Source of the DNA: an uncultured Actinomycetes bacterium
GTDB lineage: Bacteria; Actinomycetota; Thermoleophilia; Solirubrobacterales; Solirubrobacteraceae
DNA: 64,000 nt
Direction of reading: 5' to 3'
Assembly: GCA_937888775.1 (NCBI GenBank)
Contig: CALAQT010000034.1
Location: forward strand, 21,304-85,303
Shown here: piece by piece, positions 17,420 through 26,207 of the stretch
Numbering within the stretch: position 1 is the first letter of the stretch
Layout of the letters: the number at the start of each line of letters is the position of its first letter
Position numbers and translations under genes: made by a program
Notes under the pieces: model-generated
Told to the model about the DNA's origin: nothing
The model's database searches: none
The model's input: only the letters and a program-made list of their open reading frames with translations

Positions 17420-17800
17420 ATGTCGAGAGTCACGGAGGCCGGTATGGATGGAGCACTGGAGGGGGATGTCCAGCGCGTTGAGCAGCGAGCCGTAGGCGAG
17501 CGCGAAACGCGCTGGAGCGCGCGGCGTAAGGAGGGGGTCGTGATGCGCTTGTTGCGCGGCGAGTCCTTGGATCTGCTGGCGCGTGAGACGGGTCAGCCGG
17601 CTGGTCGGATCAGCGGCTGGCGTGAGGAGTTCCTCGCCGGTGGCCGTGAGGGCTTGAAGTCCCGGCCGGCGCTGGTTGAGGATCGTCGGTTGGCCCAGGC
17701 GCAGCGCAAGGTCGGCGAGCTGACGATGGATCTGGATGTTCTGCGGGCGCTCAGTGACGAGATGGATCGCCGCCCTGGGTCGCCGAGGCGCTCAGCGTGA
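17420..17800 (+). CDS. IS3-family transposase subunit OrfA
   Basis: 126 aa, ATG 17420 with GAGGAGG at 17409-17415. Residues about 30-75 form a helix-turn-helix (EGVVMRLLRGESLDLLARET, then RISGWREEFLAGG), followed by a helix with heptad-like spacing (VEDRRLAQAQRKVGELTMDL), the leucine-zipper-like part of OrfA proteins that bind IS ends. The stop overlaps the orfB GTG by 4 bp rather than showing the slippery A-rich site typical of -1 frameshifting IS3 elements, so OrfB is probably made by coupled reinitiation. Confidence 0.8.
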   Translation: MSRVTEAGMDGALEGDVQRVEQRAVGERETRWSARRKEGVVMRLLRGESLDLLARETGQPAGRISGWREEFLAGGREGLKSRPALVEDRRLAQAQRKVGELTMDLDVLRALSDEMDRRPGSPRRSA

Positions 17801-18669
17801 GCGAGCGGCTGCCCGCACCACTTGCTGTGGTGTGCAGGGTGGCTGGCGTGTCCCGTTCGGCGGCGTGTCAGGCACGCCGCCGGCGGGGCATCTCGGAGCC
17901 GCTTCGGCGGCGACCAGGACCAGTCGGCGTGATGAGCGACCGAGAGCTGCTCGGCGAGATTCGCGACGTGCTGGCGGAGAGCCCGTTCGTGGGTGAGGGG
18001 CATCGCAAGGTGTGGGCGCGCCTGCGCCGTCGTGGCGTGCGCACGAGCCGAAAGCGTGTGCTGCGCCTGACCAGAGGCGCGGGACTGCTCGCGCCGACCG
18101 CCCGGGTGCGCAAACGCGCTCAGCGGCTGCATGACGGCACGATCACCGTCACTGTGCCGGACACGCTGTGGGCGACCGACGCGACCGAGGGATGGAGCGA
18201 AGAGGGCCGCTGTGCGGTGTTCGTGATGATCGACCACGCCTCCGGCGAGGCATGGGCCGACGCGGGACTGCGGATGGACCGCTTCGCCGCCGCGGACCTG
18301 CTGCGGGAGGTCACCACCAGGCGTTTCGGGTCAGTCGAGCAGGCAGTCGCGGCAGGGCTCGCGCTGCGCTATGACGGCGGGTCGTGCTTCCGCTCCGAGC
18401 ACTACCAGGTCGAGATCGACCACCTCGGGATCGCGCGCAGCCCGGCCTACCACTACGAGCCCGAGACCAACGGTTGCGCCGAGAAGTTCATCCAGACACT
18501 CAAGGAGCAGGTGCTGTGGATCGAGCGCTTTGCCACCTTCGAGGAGCTCAGGGCCGCCGTGCGACGGTTCGCTGTCACCTACAACCGCGAGTGGCTACTG
18601 GAGCGCCACGGCTACCGCACACCCATCGAAGCACGCGAGCACCTACTCACACAGCCACTCGTGGCATGA
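17797..18669 (+). CDS. IS3-family transposase OrfB (DDE integrase)
   Basis: 290 aa, GTG start overlapping orfA. Residues about 50-110 match the HTH_21 region (GHRKVWARLRRRGVRTSRKR). The rve catalytic core has the three acidic positions in order: LWATDATEGW, LRYDGGSCFRSE and ETNGCAEKFIQ. Length and order are normal for IS3 OrfB, so the element may be active. It catalyses copy-out/paste-in transposition. Confidence 0.85.
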   Translation: MSERLPAPLAVVCRVAGVSRSAACQARRRRGISEPLRRRPGPVGVMSDRELLGEIRDVLAESPFVGEGHRKVWARLRRRGVRTSRKRVLRLTRGAGLLAPTARVRKRAQRLHDGTITVTVPDTLWATDATEGWSEEGRCAVFVMIDHASGEAWADAGLRMDRFAAADLLREVTTRRFGSVEQAVAAGLALRYDGGSCFRSEHYQVEIDHLGIARSPAYHYEPETNGCAEKFIQTLKEQVLWIERFATFEELRAAVRRFAVTYNREWLLERHGYRTPIEAREHLLTQPLVA

Positions 18670-18697
18670 TCCGCTTACACACCAAGGTGTCCGGTGA

Positions 18698-20116
18698 ACC
18701 GGGGCCGGGGCAATGCTCGCATCGGACCAGCATCGAAAGTCAAGGCCGTCTGCGGCATTACTGCCAGCGGAGTTAGATCGATAGCTTCAAGGGGTGCCGT
18801 TGGTGGCACGTACTCCGCCGCGGATGTATGTCAGTCCGCCACGAACATTTGCTGTTGAGCGCAAAATCCGCGTGCCTGCTGGGATTGTCGATTGCCGGCG
18901 GGGCGGCTCTACACGGGACAGAAGTCGGCCGCAGTTCGAGCACAAGACCTCCCGTGCGCGGCTTTCGTTGCCGGCACGCAGGTAGGCAGCGAGCCTGAGC
19001 GCGACCATGCAACGGGACGAGCTGGACCAGGCGACGGACGACCCGATCGTCCATCATCTGCGTTCGGAGCCGTGTCCCCGACCGCAGCCAGCAGATGGGC
19101 GGATCACGATCTCGACGGCGTGGGCGAAGGCACTTGAGCTCGAGGCACGTCCGCCGAGCACGATAAAGAGATCTCGTGGAGAGCCCGTACCTGAGCTGGC
19201 GTAGCTCGCTGCACAACGTTGTAGGTGAGGTGGGCGATGCCGGAGCTTGCCAGGAGGCCCGGATCGACAAAGAGCAAGGCTGCCGTAGTCCTTGGCTACT
19301 CCGCCGTGAACCTCTTCTAGTCCGCCGCGAAACCGGTACCGCGATGCCGCGAATCCCCGTATGCGCGCTGGGTATCGGCGATCCCTGGCCGACTAGAACG
19401 CGGCGGCGTGCAACTCCGCCGGCGATCAGGGCGCGGCAAGGACCTCCTGGTGGATGCGACGCCCTGTGAACGTTGGGATTCGCGTCGACCAGCGGCGGAT
19501 TAGGACACGGTGACGAGATATAGGTCGTGACCGATGGGTTCCTCGCCTGTCGGTTCGATGACGTTCTAACGGTGCGTCCCCGTCGAGGCAGGTCCCCTCC
19601 CGTCGATGCAGGTCCTCCCCCGACGATCGCCGTCTCCGGCGATTCCCGGGGCTGTGCTCTGCCACTACACGCCCTCGCTTTGCTTGTCTGCCGCCTCGTC
19701 TCGTGAGCCTGCGGTCCACCGTGTCCTGCTGGCTTCTACGGTCCCGGTTGAGCAGCCCGATGGGTTCTCGGTCTGGTTGCCTACACCCCGCTGGTACGGT
19801 CCCCAGCTTCTTTTGTTGTCACGACCCTTGGTCTTGACTCCCCCCGCGTGTCGGGGCTCGTAGTAACCGGTAGTCATAGCTCGCACATCCTGCGCCCGCC
19901 CTCACTCGGGATCGCCGCCGCCACGCCCCCCTCACGGGACCAGCGCTCTTGGTGGACTCGGTGCTCCCCCGCTGGCGCACCCCCGATCACGGCTACCCAT
20001 CCCGGCCCCCCGCGCCTCACCCCGACCGCCCGTGACCCCAGGCGCCGCGTCGCGGAACGCCCATGCCCCACACGACGCTCGCCGCCGGCGCGCACCCACA
20101 CCCAGAAAGGAGCCCC
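18698..20116 (+). other. 1.4-kb region without a convincing gene
   Basis: Open frames exist but none combines SD, start and protein-like pattern. One short - strand frame (about 18787-19008) contains LCSNCGRLLSR, a possible zinc-knuckle remnant. Two near-copies of a 20-bp block lie at about 19579-19623 (GTCGAxGCAGGTCCxC). The right 250 bp probably holds the promoter for the long small-gene array that starts at 20117. The region may be a junction between the defence island and the core. Confidence 0.45.
19834..19866 (+). promoter_or_regulatory. candidate promoter with hairpin/operator at the start of the small-gene array
   Basis: TTGACT (19834-19839) is a good -35; a weak -10 falls at about 19857-19862 and TAGTAA at 19861-19866 is slightly too far. 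Between them CCCCG-cgtgt-CGGGG (19842-19856) could be an operator or an early RNA hairpin. The first gene follows 250 bp later, leaving a long leader. Confidence 0.3.
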
Positions 20117-20509
20117 ATGCCCGAGACGGCCGACACCAGCACACCCCCACACGCACGGCACGTCGTAGTGACCGTGACCACCATCCGTCTCGCCAAAGAC
20201 GGGAAGCCCGAAGCGACCCGCCACCACACCGCCCAAGGCGAGTTCGACCAAGCAGTGCTCCACGCACTCAAAGGACGGCTCCAGCCATGGGCGCTAGACC
20301 AAGTCCTCGGGCGCATCCGGGCGCGAAGACCCGCGGACGGAGAACCCGTCCAGTACGAAGGCTGGTTCGGCACTCATAGGCAGCTGCTGGTCGCGGTGCG
20401 ACCCGCCGACGAGAGTGATGCCACGACGGCCGGGAGGCGGCGGGTCTTGAAAGGCCTGTTCCTGGCGGAGGCAGCTCCCGCGGCGCCCGCCGCTGCGGTT
20501 GTGGCCTGA
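20117..20509 (+). CDS. small protein of unknown function, first of the array
   Basis: 130 aa from ATG 20117, chosen for GAAAGGAG at 20105-20112. After a polar, His-rich start there is VVVTVTTIRLAKDGKPE, then a helix-rich middle (FDQAVLHALKGRLQPWALDQVLGRI), YEGWFGTHRQLLVAV and an Ala-rich tail. No known domain. It is the first of a series of short genes with nearly the same SD and about 100-bp leaders. Confidence 0.6.
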   Translation: MPETADTSTPPHARHVVVTVTTIRLAKDGKPEATRHHTAQGEFDQAVLHALKGRLQPWALDQVLGRIRARRPADGEPVQYEGWFGTHRQLLVAVRPADESDATTAGRRRVLKGLFLAEAAPAAPAAAVVA

Positions 20510-20648
20510 GCGCTCGGTCACTCCTCATCGCCCACGCGTCCGGTTGTGAGCGCCGCCGACGGGCGTGCGGGTGAGAGGCCGGGAACAACTGATGCGGAGC
20601 ATCCCATCCCGGGCCTCACTGGCCCCGGGCCAATAGCACGACCCGACG

Positions 20649-20667
20649 GAGCCCCAGCACGGGGCTC
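20649..20667 (+). terminator. rho-independent terminator
   Basis: GAGCCCC-agcac-GGGGCTC, a 7-bp perfect stem with a 5-nt loop, followed by TTCTCATTT (20668-20676). It is the one hairpin in the array with a recognisable U-rich tail. It can end the 20117 transcript or attenuate the 55-aa gene that starts 22 bp after the tail. Confidence 0.65.
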
Positions 20668-20697
20668 TTCTCATTTAACGACAAGGGAGATGACCCG

Positions 20698-20865
20698 ATG
20701 AGCACCGTTGAACGTGATGAGTTGCGCGAGCTCGCGCGTGAAGTTCTCGCCGACTGCAAGGAGCGTCTGCAGAAGACCGTCGAGGCCGCCAACGCCGAGC
20801 AGCGCGCAGAGACGCTCGCGCTCTCACAGCGCGGGCTGCTCGACAGCCGCGGACTGATGCTCTGA
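20698..20865 (+). CDS. 55-aa helical protein
   Basis: ATG 20698 with AAGGGAG at 20683-20689. The protein is one long charged amphipathic helix (RDELRELAREVLADCKERL, then a second half ending LLDSRGLML) with a single Cys. The codon pattern has the high third-position GC of its neighbours, so it looks translated. Function unknown; a small adaptor or coiled-coil partner is plausible. Confidence 0.6.
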   Translation: MSTVERDELRELAREVLADCKERLQKTVEAANAEQRAETLALSQRGLLDSRGLML

Positions 20866-20919
20866 ACCCCGCCTGAACCGTCCCCGCTGATCTCGGACGG
20901 CCCCCTTCACCGACCAACG

Positions 20920-20935
20920 CCCGCCCGTTGGCGGG
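20920..20935 (+). promoter_or_regulatory. stem-loop directly before an SD
   Basis: CCCGCC-cgtt-GGCGGG, perfect 6-bp stem, followed at once by AGAAAGG, the SD of the 20951 gene. It could hide or present the ribosome site, or end upstream transcription. Confidence 0.45.
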
Positions 20936-20950
20936 AGAAAGGCACATGCG

Positions 20951-21379
20951 ATGCGCAAGCGTATAGCACGCACGATCATCGTCCTGACCCTGCTGAGTGC
21001 GGTCAGCCAGCAGGATTTCAAGCCCCTCGTGGATCTCATCGCGTTCCCGCTGGGGATCTCGCTGTTCTTCATCGCGCCGCTCACGGTCCTGCTGGTCCTG
21101 CTCTCACCGTTCGCGCTCGGCGTAGGCCTGTGGCTGTTGTGGCAGCGGCTGCGCCACGGGCGCATCCCGGGATGGGTGCACGAGCTGATCCCGGCGCGAG
21201 GCAAACGCCGCCGAGGTCCGGCAAGCCCGGCCGCGAGGCGGCCGTACCGTCGCGACCCGGGCGAGGCGCCGACGCTCGAGCAGCCAGCCCTCGCCACCGG
21301 GTCCGCGGCGCCGCTGGACCGCGACGGCTCGCCCGCCGCACGGGCTGCCGGGGAGATGGCGGGCGTCCATCACGGCTAG
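20951..21379 (+). CDS. small two-pass membrane protein
   Basis: 142 aa, ATG 20951 with AGAAAGG upstream. Basic N-terminus, a hydrophobic region at about 8-18, then two strong membrane helices at about 28-52 and 52-66 (ISLFFIAPLTVLLVLL, ALGVGLWLLW), and a basic Pro/Ala-rich cytoplasmic tail. No family recognised. Confidence 0.6.
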   Translation: MRKRIARTIIVLTLLSAVSQQDFKPLVDLIAFPLGISLFFIAPLTVLLVLLSPFALGVGLWLLWQRLRHGRIPGWVHELIPARGKRRRGPASPAARRPYRRDPGEAPTLEQPALATGSAAPLDRDGSPAARAAGEMAGVHHG

Positions 21380-21522
21380 CGCGCGGCACCCGACACGCCC
21401 ACGCGTCTCACGCCAGCCATCCCGTACGGCCGCAGGACCAGGGTCGTGCGGGCTGCAACTCCCGCAGGGGCACAGCGCTCCGCGGCTCGACAAGTCAACA
21501 GGAACACACGGAGGAAACGCAG

Positions 21523-22140
21523 ATGAGCACGTTCACAGCAACCCGTCCCGTGACCCTTGCACCGTCGGTGTGCGAGGAGCACCTCGACGACGCCGAGCAG
21601 GCGCGCGTCGAACACCTGGAAAGTCTCCCCGCGCGCCTGGAGCCCGAGGCCCTCGCGCAAGTGATGGACCTCCACGAGCAGGGCAAGACGCCAAGGACGA
21701 TCGGCGGGCGTCTGTCGCTGCACCCGCTCGTTGTCAGCATCGAAGTGCGCCGCGAGCTAGAGCGTCGCGCCGAAGAGCAGCAAGCCGCCCGCGACGACGC
21801 GCGGGAGCAGAGCGCCGCCGCCGCGGCTACCGGGAGCAGCGAGGAGGAGCTGCCCGCGCTGCTGAGTCGCCTTGAGATGAATCGTCTCGCGAAAGGCAGC
21901 TACATCCCCAACAAGCCGATCCGGGCGATCGTCGAGCGCGCTGTCGCCAGGCGTCCCGGGATGAAGGTCAGCACGGTCCTCAGAGAGTTCGGGATCGAGG
22001 ACACCACTCACGCCAAGCGGCTGCTGGGCTACAGCCCCTACTCGGGGACAGACCGGCCGGCGGCGACGATCAGCGTCGAGCACGCGACGCGTCTGCTTGA
22101 CGCGTTCGGGCACGACCCCGTGGACGTGGCCGGGCTATGA
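21523..22140 (+). CDS. putative DNA-binding protein, unknown family
   Basis: 205 aa from ATG 21523, chosen for GGAGGAA at 21510-21516. Residues about 40-85 are helical with a turn (EALAQVMDLHEQGKTPRTIG), then a charged coil; the C-terminal 90 residues (LEMNRLAKGSYIPNKPIRAI, VSTVLREFGIEDTTHAKRLL) resemble a helix-turn-helix with an actinophage-like look. The stop overlaps the next ATG (ATGA). A regulatory or structural DNA role is inferred. Confidence 0.55.
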   Translation: MSTFTATRPVTLAPSVCEEHLDDAEQARVEHLESLPARLEPEALAQVMDLHEQGKTPRTIGGRLSLHPLVVSIEVRRELERRAEEQQAARDDAREQSAAAAATGSSEEELPALLSRLEMNRLAKGSYIPNKPIRAIVERAVARRPGMKVSTVLREFGIEDTTHAKRLLGYSPYSGTDRPAATISVEHATRLLDAFGHDPVDVAGL

Positions 22141-22661
22141 CCACGCAACCAAACAACCTCGAGACCGACGGCCAGCCGGACAGCAGGCCGGTGGAGCTGA
22201 GCGTCACCTACCGGCAGAGCGACGGGGAGCTCCGGGCCGCGGTGATCGCAGTCGACGCGAACAACCTCTGGACGGTCTATGACATCCCGGCCGGGGACAT
22301 TGATGGCGCCACAGGCGTGGTCGTGGATCACCTCGCGGGGGCTGAAGAGCGACTCGGCGCGGCGCTCGGCGTGCTCCTCACGTATGTCGATGACCAAGTC
22401 GCGTTCCACAACGGCGACCGTGAGCGCCACAGCCCGGAAAGCCCCCTTCCGCGGGAACCGCAGGAGGTCGGCATCGCGCGGGTCCGACGCGACGCAGAGC
22501 GTGCGCTGAAGGCCGCCGAAGCTGACCGTCAGCGCGGCAGCGACCCCAAGAACGCGGAGTGGCTACAGCGGGTGACGGATCTCGCCGAGCAGCAGCGAGC
22601 CGCGATCCACGCCGGACGCCAGGCAGAGCAGCAGCCAGAGCGTCAGCCGCTGGCCGCGTAA
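22137..22661 (+). CDS. unknown protein with C-terminal helix, coupled to the primase gene
   Basis: 174 aa, ATG overlapping the preceding stop. The first 85 residues look like a small beta-rich domain (VELSVTYRQSDGELRAAVIA, LWTVYDIPAGD); the last 70 are a charged Ala/Gln/Arg helix. No membrane segment, no recognised family. It lies 26 bp before the primase gene and may be a partner of it, by position only. Confidence 0.5.
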   Translation: MTTQPNNLETDGQPDSRPVELSVTYRQSDGELRAAVIAVDANNLWTVYDIPAGDIDGATGVVVDHLAGAEERLGAALGVLLTYVDDQVAFHNGDRERHSPESPLPREPQEVGIARVRRDAERALKAAEADRQRGSDPKNAEWLQRVTDLAEQQRAAIHAGRQAEQQPERQPLAA

Positions 22662-22687
22662 CCCGCGAGAGAGGAAGGAGAAGCCTG

Positions 22688-23959
22688 ATGGCAACAGCAA
22701 CAGCAACAGCTGAGCGTCCGCGGGCCAGACGCCGGCCCGCGCGCGTAGAGCCGACGCTCGCGATGAGCGTTCGTCTGCCCGACGGCCGGGAAACAGAGCG
22801 GGAGTATCCGGCGTCGCGGCATCGCGAGATTCACCTCGGTTTTCTGCACCGCGAAAGCCGAGGGTTTGTGGAGCTCGCCGCGGGGCACCGCGACAGCCGC
22901 GGTGAGCTGGCGATCTACACCCGCCGCCACCCCGACCACTTCCTTGCAGGCGGGGCGACGGGCGGCCCGGACTGGCCTGCTCCCCTGACGGCTCTCGCCG
23001 CGCGCCACCACGAGCAGGGGCAGGAGCTGTTCGTCGGTGTCGCGCCGCGCAGCGAGCGGCGCGCCGGCAAGGAGTTCGTGCATTACAGCCGGTGGGCGTG
23101 GGTGGATGTCGATGAGCCCGACCAGGCAGGCCAGGTGCGGCGGCTGCTCGCCGGCAAGCCCGCGCATATCGAGATCGAGTCCGGTGGCTCAGAGGAGGGG
23201 GAGCCAGAGCGCAGGCATCTGTACTGGCTGCTGTCCCGGCCGCTGTACGCCAGGACGATCACCGACCCGGAGGGCCGCGTGATCCGTAACCCCGCGGAAG
23301 TCCGCCAGCCGACCTCAGAGACAGGTCGCACGCGGCTGGTGGGCTACCGCGACCTGGACACCGGGGAGGTCATCACCGACCGTCCGCCGGTGCACTGGAT
23401 CGAGCGGACCAACCGCCGGCTGATCCACGCTCTGGGAGTGCTGCACCGTGAAGGCGAGCGGGTTCACCTCGCCGACCGGCAGTGCGCGGAGCGAGCCCGC
23501 GTGCTGCGTCTCGCCGGCTCGATAAACGGCAAGACGGGAAGGTATGCGCGGATCGCGCGCCTTGACCTGTGGCTACCCGCGTACTCCCCGGAGGTGCTCG
23601 TCGGCGATCTGTGCGACCCGCCGAGCGCCCGGCCGGAGCGCCGCAGTGTTCCTCACCGTTTGAAGTACGACGCGTACAAGCTGATCCCGCCGGAGGTGTA
23701 CTTCAAGCGGCTCGCCGGGATCGACCTGCCCGCGAGGGGCAACATCAACTGTCCCTCAGCCTCACACGAGGACCTGGTTGCTTCGTGCAGCGTCGGGCGC
23801 TACGGCTGGCGCTGCCATGGCTGCGGCGTGGGCTGGTCGGGAGTGGACCTGACGTCCGCGCTTGAAGGCGGCCCGACCGGCGATGAGCTCGCCGCGTCCC
23901 CCGAGGCGTTCAAGAAAGCCAAGCAGGACTTCCGCCGTGCGATGGGTGAAGTCATCTAG
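22688..23959 (+). CDS. archaeo-eukaryotic-type primase with C-terminal CHC2-like zinc knuckle
   Basis: 423 aa from ATG 22688 (GGAAGGAG at 22673-22680). The middle has the RepB/AEP primase pattern: WVDVDEP with Asp140/Asp142 as metal ligands, IEIESGGS, and RHLYWLLSRP with the conserved His, then RVLRLAGSINGKTG. The last 70 residues hold Cys355, His360, Cys376 and Cys379 (CPSASH, then WRCHGCGVGWSG), spaced like the CHC2 zinc finger of DnaG. It would lay primers for element replication. The combination of an AEP core with a DnaG-type finger at the C-terminus is less common than the reverse order in DnaG. Confidence 0.7.
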   Translation: MATATATAERPRARRRPARVEPTLAMSVRLPDGRETEREYPASRHREIHLGFLHRESRGFVELAAGHRDSRGELAIYTRRHPDHFLAGGATGGPDWPAPLTALAARHHEQGQELFVGVAPRSERRAGKEFVHYSRWAWVDVDEPDQAGQVRRLLAGKPAHIEIESGGSEEGEPERRHLYWLLSRPLYARTITDPEGRVIRNPAEVRQPTSETGRTRLVGYRDLDTGEVITDRPPVHWIERTNRRLIHALGVLHREGERVHLADRQCAERARVLRLAGSINGKTGRYARIARLDLWLPAYSPEVLVGDLCDPPSARPERRSVPHRLKYDAYKLIPPEVYFKRLAGIDLPARGNINCPSASHEDLVASCSVGRYGWRCHGCGVGWSGVDLTSALEGGPTGDELAASPEAFKKAKQDFRRAMGEVI

Positions 23960-24074
23960 CCGCCGCCCAGGACCCCCCGGCGCGGCAGGCCCCTCCAACC
24001 CGGGGGTGCTGAGAGCTCAGCCCCGTTTCACCGAGACCCGCGGCGCCAGGACGGGCATCGCGGCATGTCCGTAT

Positions 24075-24090
24075 CCGCCCGTTCGGGCGG
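24075..24090 (+). promoter_or_regulatory. intergenic stem-loop
   Basis: CCGCCCG-tt-CGGGCGG, perfect 7-bp arms (at least 6 can pair), between the primase gene and the 24130 gene. No U-run follows. Terminator or leader structure. Confidence 0.4.
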
Positions 24091-24129
24091 GCGCTCACTC
24101 ACACAACACCAACCGAAAGGCAGAGAACG

Positions 24130-24462
24130 ATGACCAGCAGGAATCACGCAGCCGAGGCCGGCGAGAGCATCCTCGAGGAGGACGAGCAGCTCGGCGGGGA
24201 CACCTCTACGGTGCAATACCGGTGCAGCATGCAGGAGCTCGAGGAGGCGGGCTTCCATCGGGGTTTCTCGATCCGTCACATCGATGAGATGCCCGAACAC
24301 GAGTCGGAGTTCATTCCCGGGCCCGCCGGCCAGCTGAGCGGGATAGGAGACTGCCTCGCGGCGCTCTACCGGGTTCCACCCAAGGCGCTGCTGGAGCTGG
24401 TCGAGATGTTCGACCTCGACTGGGGCAGCGCCCCGTATGACCCGTATACGCCATTGCCGTGA
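24130..24462 (+). CDS. 110-aa acidic protein of unknown function
   Basis: ATG 24130, SD GAAAGG at 24115-24120. Acidic overall (ESILEEDEQLGG), with a compact hydrophobic segment around SIRHIDEMPEHE and LAALYRVPPKALLELVEMF. No Cys clusters, no membrane segment. Could be a small DNA-mimic or regulator, but nothing specific supports that. Confidence 0.5.
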   Translation: MTSRNHAAEAGESILEEDEQLGGDTSTVQYRCSMQELEEAGFHRGFSIRHIDEMPEHESEFIPGPAGQLSGIGDCLAALYRVPPKALLELVEMFDLDWGSAPYDPYTPLP

Positions 24463-24679
24463 CGCTCTCTCGGCACGAGCTCCGAGCCTCAACCTCTCAC
24501 GAGCGATTGATGTCCCGGTGGCCCTGCTGGGGCCGCCGTGCGAGCGCAGAATGATCGCAGGCGCACTCTCGCCCGCCAGCTGCTGAGCCCCGGCAGCAGG
24601 CACACAGCCGGGCGTCCCTCCGGGGTCGCCCCCCAAAGAGACCATCGAGCCCGCAGAACGCGGGAGCGATCCAATGATG

Positions 24680-24704
24680 CCGCGCGGCCCCTTGTGCCGC
24701 GCGG
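24680..24704 (+). promoter_or_regulatory. stem-loop upstream of an SD
   Basis: CCGCGCGGC (24680-24688) pairs perfectly with 24696-24704 around a 7-nt loop; the SD AGGAGG of the 24730 gene follows 8 bp later. The preceding 200 bp (24463-24679) hold no gene that I can support. Confidence 0.45.
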
Positions 24705-24729
24705 CGCGAGCAGGAGGTAGACGACAGCA

Positions 24730-25140
24730 ATGACCACAGCACCAAACACTCAAGGCCCCCGCCCGCAGAGCACCGCAAACGAGCGGCTCCGGGACCCCGA
24801 CCAGGTGAAGCGAGACGCGCGTGCAGTCAGCTACGAGTGGGAGCTCGGCAAGGACGAGGACGGCGGCACGCGGCTGGTGGTGCTCAGCGTCAGCCACCAC
24901 AAGCGCTCGCGCGGCGGCGCCTTCGTCTCCTCGCTTTGCAACATGACGGTGAAGGAGATGGGCTTCATGACCGAGCGCAGCTTCTCGCCACTGTCAGCAA
25001 CACGCATCAGCGTCGAGGCCGTGGCACGCTTCTCATCCAAGCGGCTCGACGAGTTCGCCGCCAGCGCGCTGCAGCGGGTTCGCGACCTGTACGAGCAGGG
25101 AGACCCCCAGGTCCACGGCTACTTCCAGGAGCAGGCGTGA
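24730..25140 (+). CDS. unknown protein, array member
   Basis: 136 aa, ATG 24730 with AGGAGG at 24713-24718. After a polar 30-residue start it has alternating strands (AVSYEWELGKDEDGGTRLVV, LSVSHHKRSRGGAFVSSL) and a C-terminal helix with FAASALQRVRDLYEQG, the look of a small nucleic-acid-binding or phage-type protein. The next gene starts by a GTGA overlap, so the two are co-translated. Confidence 0.55.
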   Translation: MTTAPNTQGPRPQSTANERLRDPDQVKRDARAVSYEWELGKDEDGGTRLVVLSVSHHKRSRGGAFVSSLCNMTVKEMGFMTERSFSPLSATRISVEAVARFSSKRLDEFAASALQRVRDLYEQGDPQVHGYFQEQA

Positions 25141-25562
25141 GCGGCCCGGCGGACGTCGTGGCTGCGCTCGCCGGGCTCGGCGGGCAGCCGGCCGCGGACG
25201 GCGCGCCCGTGACTCCGCGCGCGCTGATCGACCTGTACTGCCAGCCCGGGATGCAAAGCGGCTGGCGTAGCGAGCGTCGCGAGAGCTCGATGTTCAACGC
25301 CGGGTTCTGCGGCTTTGACGGGCGCCACGGCTACGACGACGGACACGGCCTGATCGAGAACTTGGCCGCGGGCGGCTGGCGTCCGTTGCCCGAACTCGGC
25401 GACTGGCCGCTGATGGTGTTCCTGCTCTGGCCAGCGCGGTCCTCTGACGCGCGGTTCGCGATCGCTCACTACTGCGAAGGCGACCTGGCGATCGAGGTTT
25501 TCGACGGCAAGCCCGCGGCCACGGTCGCGCTGGGTGAGCTCCGCGGGCAGTACCCCGCCTGA
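25137..25562 (+). CDS. unknown protein coupled to the 24730 gene
   Basis: 141 aa from GTG 25137 overlapping the previous stop. Contains aromatic-rich segments (DLYCQPGMQSGWRS, WPLMVFLLWPARSS) and strands FAIAHYCEGDLAIEVF. One short hydrophobic run is too short to be a secure membrane helix. No family recognised. Confidence 0.5.
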   Translation: MSGPADVVAALAGLGGQPAADGAPVTPRALIDLYCQPGMQSGWRSERRESSMFNAGFCGFDGRHGYDDGHGLIENLAAGGWRPLPELGDWPLMVFLLWPARSSDARFAIAHYCEGDLAIEVFDGKPAATVALGELRGQYPA

Positions 25563-25893
25563 TCCCCGCCCACCCGGCGCTGACAAACCATCCCGGGGCC
25601 CCGACCCAAGCCAGTGGGCTGCTGGGCGCGGCGCTAGCCCAAGCCGCCTTCGATGGGCCGGCGGGTCAGACCGTCGTCCCGTCTTGCAGCACCCGAGACC
25701 GTCCGCATCCACGCGCCCCTCTGAAAGGAGCCCGGGAACGCCGCGCGGTTTCACCACGAACTCGCAGCGCCCACATCCGGGCGTGGCGAGCAGGCCCGTG
25801 TCCCCCTCGCCCCGGGGGGCACGGGCCTTCCGTCGTTCACGGGCGCGAACCGCACAAACACAGGCCCACAGGGGCCCACACGAAAGGACCGAC
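25563..25893 (+). other. 331-bp gap with long hairpin and orphan SD
   Basis: No gene supported. An orphan CTGAAAGGAG occurs at about 25725-25734 with no start codon at proper distance, perhaps the leader of a decayed gene. A long hairpin occupies 25794-25826: GCCCGTG pairs with CACGGGC and the stem continues through a C-run/G-run. It may terminate upstream transcripts or structure the leader of the 25894 gene. Confidence 0.45.
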
Positions 25894-26091
25894 ATGACAC
25901 ACACCACAGAGAACGCCAACCACATCGCCTCCTCTACGAGCGCGCGTGACACCGAGCCCCGCTCGGTCTCGGACGGCTGGCAGCTCAAGGACGTCGTCCG
26001 CACCGTCCCGGCGCGTGTCGGCGTCTCCCCCCACGCAACGGACACGTGCTCGCGGCTGCTGCGACGCCGCGTCTTTCTGCCCGGCGTATAG
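25894..26091 (+). CDS. 65-aa unknown protein
   Basis: ATG 25894, SD CGAAAGGA at 25881-25888. Polar N-terminus (MTHTTENANHIASSTS) and a basic C-terminal half (LKDVVRTVPARVGV, SRLLRRRVFLPGV). No recognised domain. Support comes from the SD and array context only. Confidence 0.45.
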   Translation: MTHTTENANHIASSTSARDTEPRSVSDGWQLKDVVRTVPARVGVSPHATDTCSRLLRRRVFLPGV

Positions 26092-26207
26092 GCACGCCGC
26101 GCAGCGGCACCTCAGACGGGCCCGTCATGGGTCACCGCCAGCAAGCGCGCCCCGCCTTGGCAGCACCCGAAAAGCACATCCACAAAACGAGAAGGAGCAA
26201 CACGACC

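Larger units (their letters stand above)
17386..18697 (+). mobile_element. IS3-family insertion sequence
   Basis: About 1.31 kb with orfA and orfB in the usual IS3 arrangement. The ends are short inverted repeats: TGACCGGACACT at 17386-17397 and its imperfect complement at 18686-18697 (10 of 12 match). Flanking bases show no clear target duplication, so the ends may be a few bases off or the element may have been rearranged. It lies just upstream of the HEPN-like gene, outside its coding sequence. Confidence 0.8.

Noticed and set aside
17381..18702. Target-site duplication around the IS3 element
   Set aside because: Bases outside the two inverted repeats (GGTTC left, ACCGG right) do not match as a 3-5-bp direct repeat.
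18773..19270. 165-codon - strand frame after the IS3 element
   Set aside because: Composition is not protein-like, no SD, overlaps other frames of similar quality.
25725..25760. Orphan AAAGGAG as evidence for an extra gene
   Set aside because: No start codon within 4-14 bp and no sensible frame after it; noted only as a possible decayed leader.
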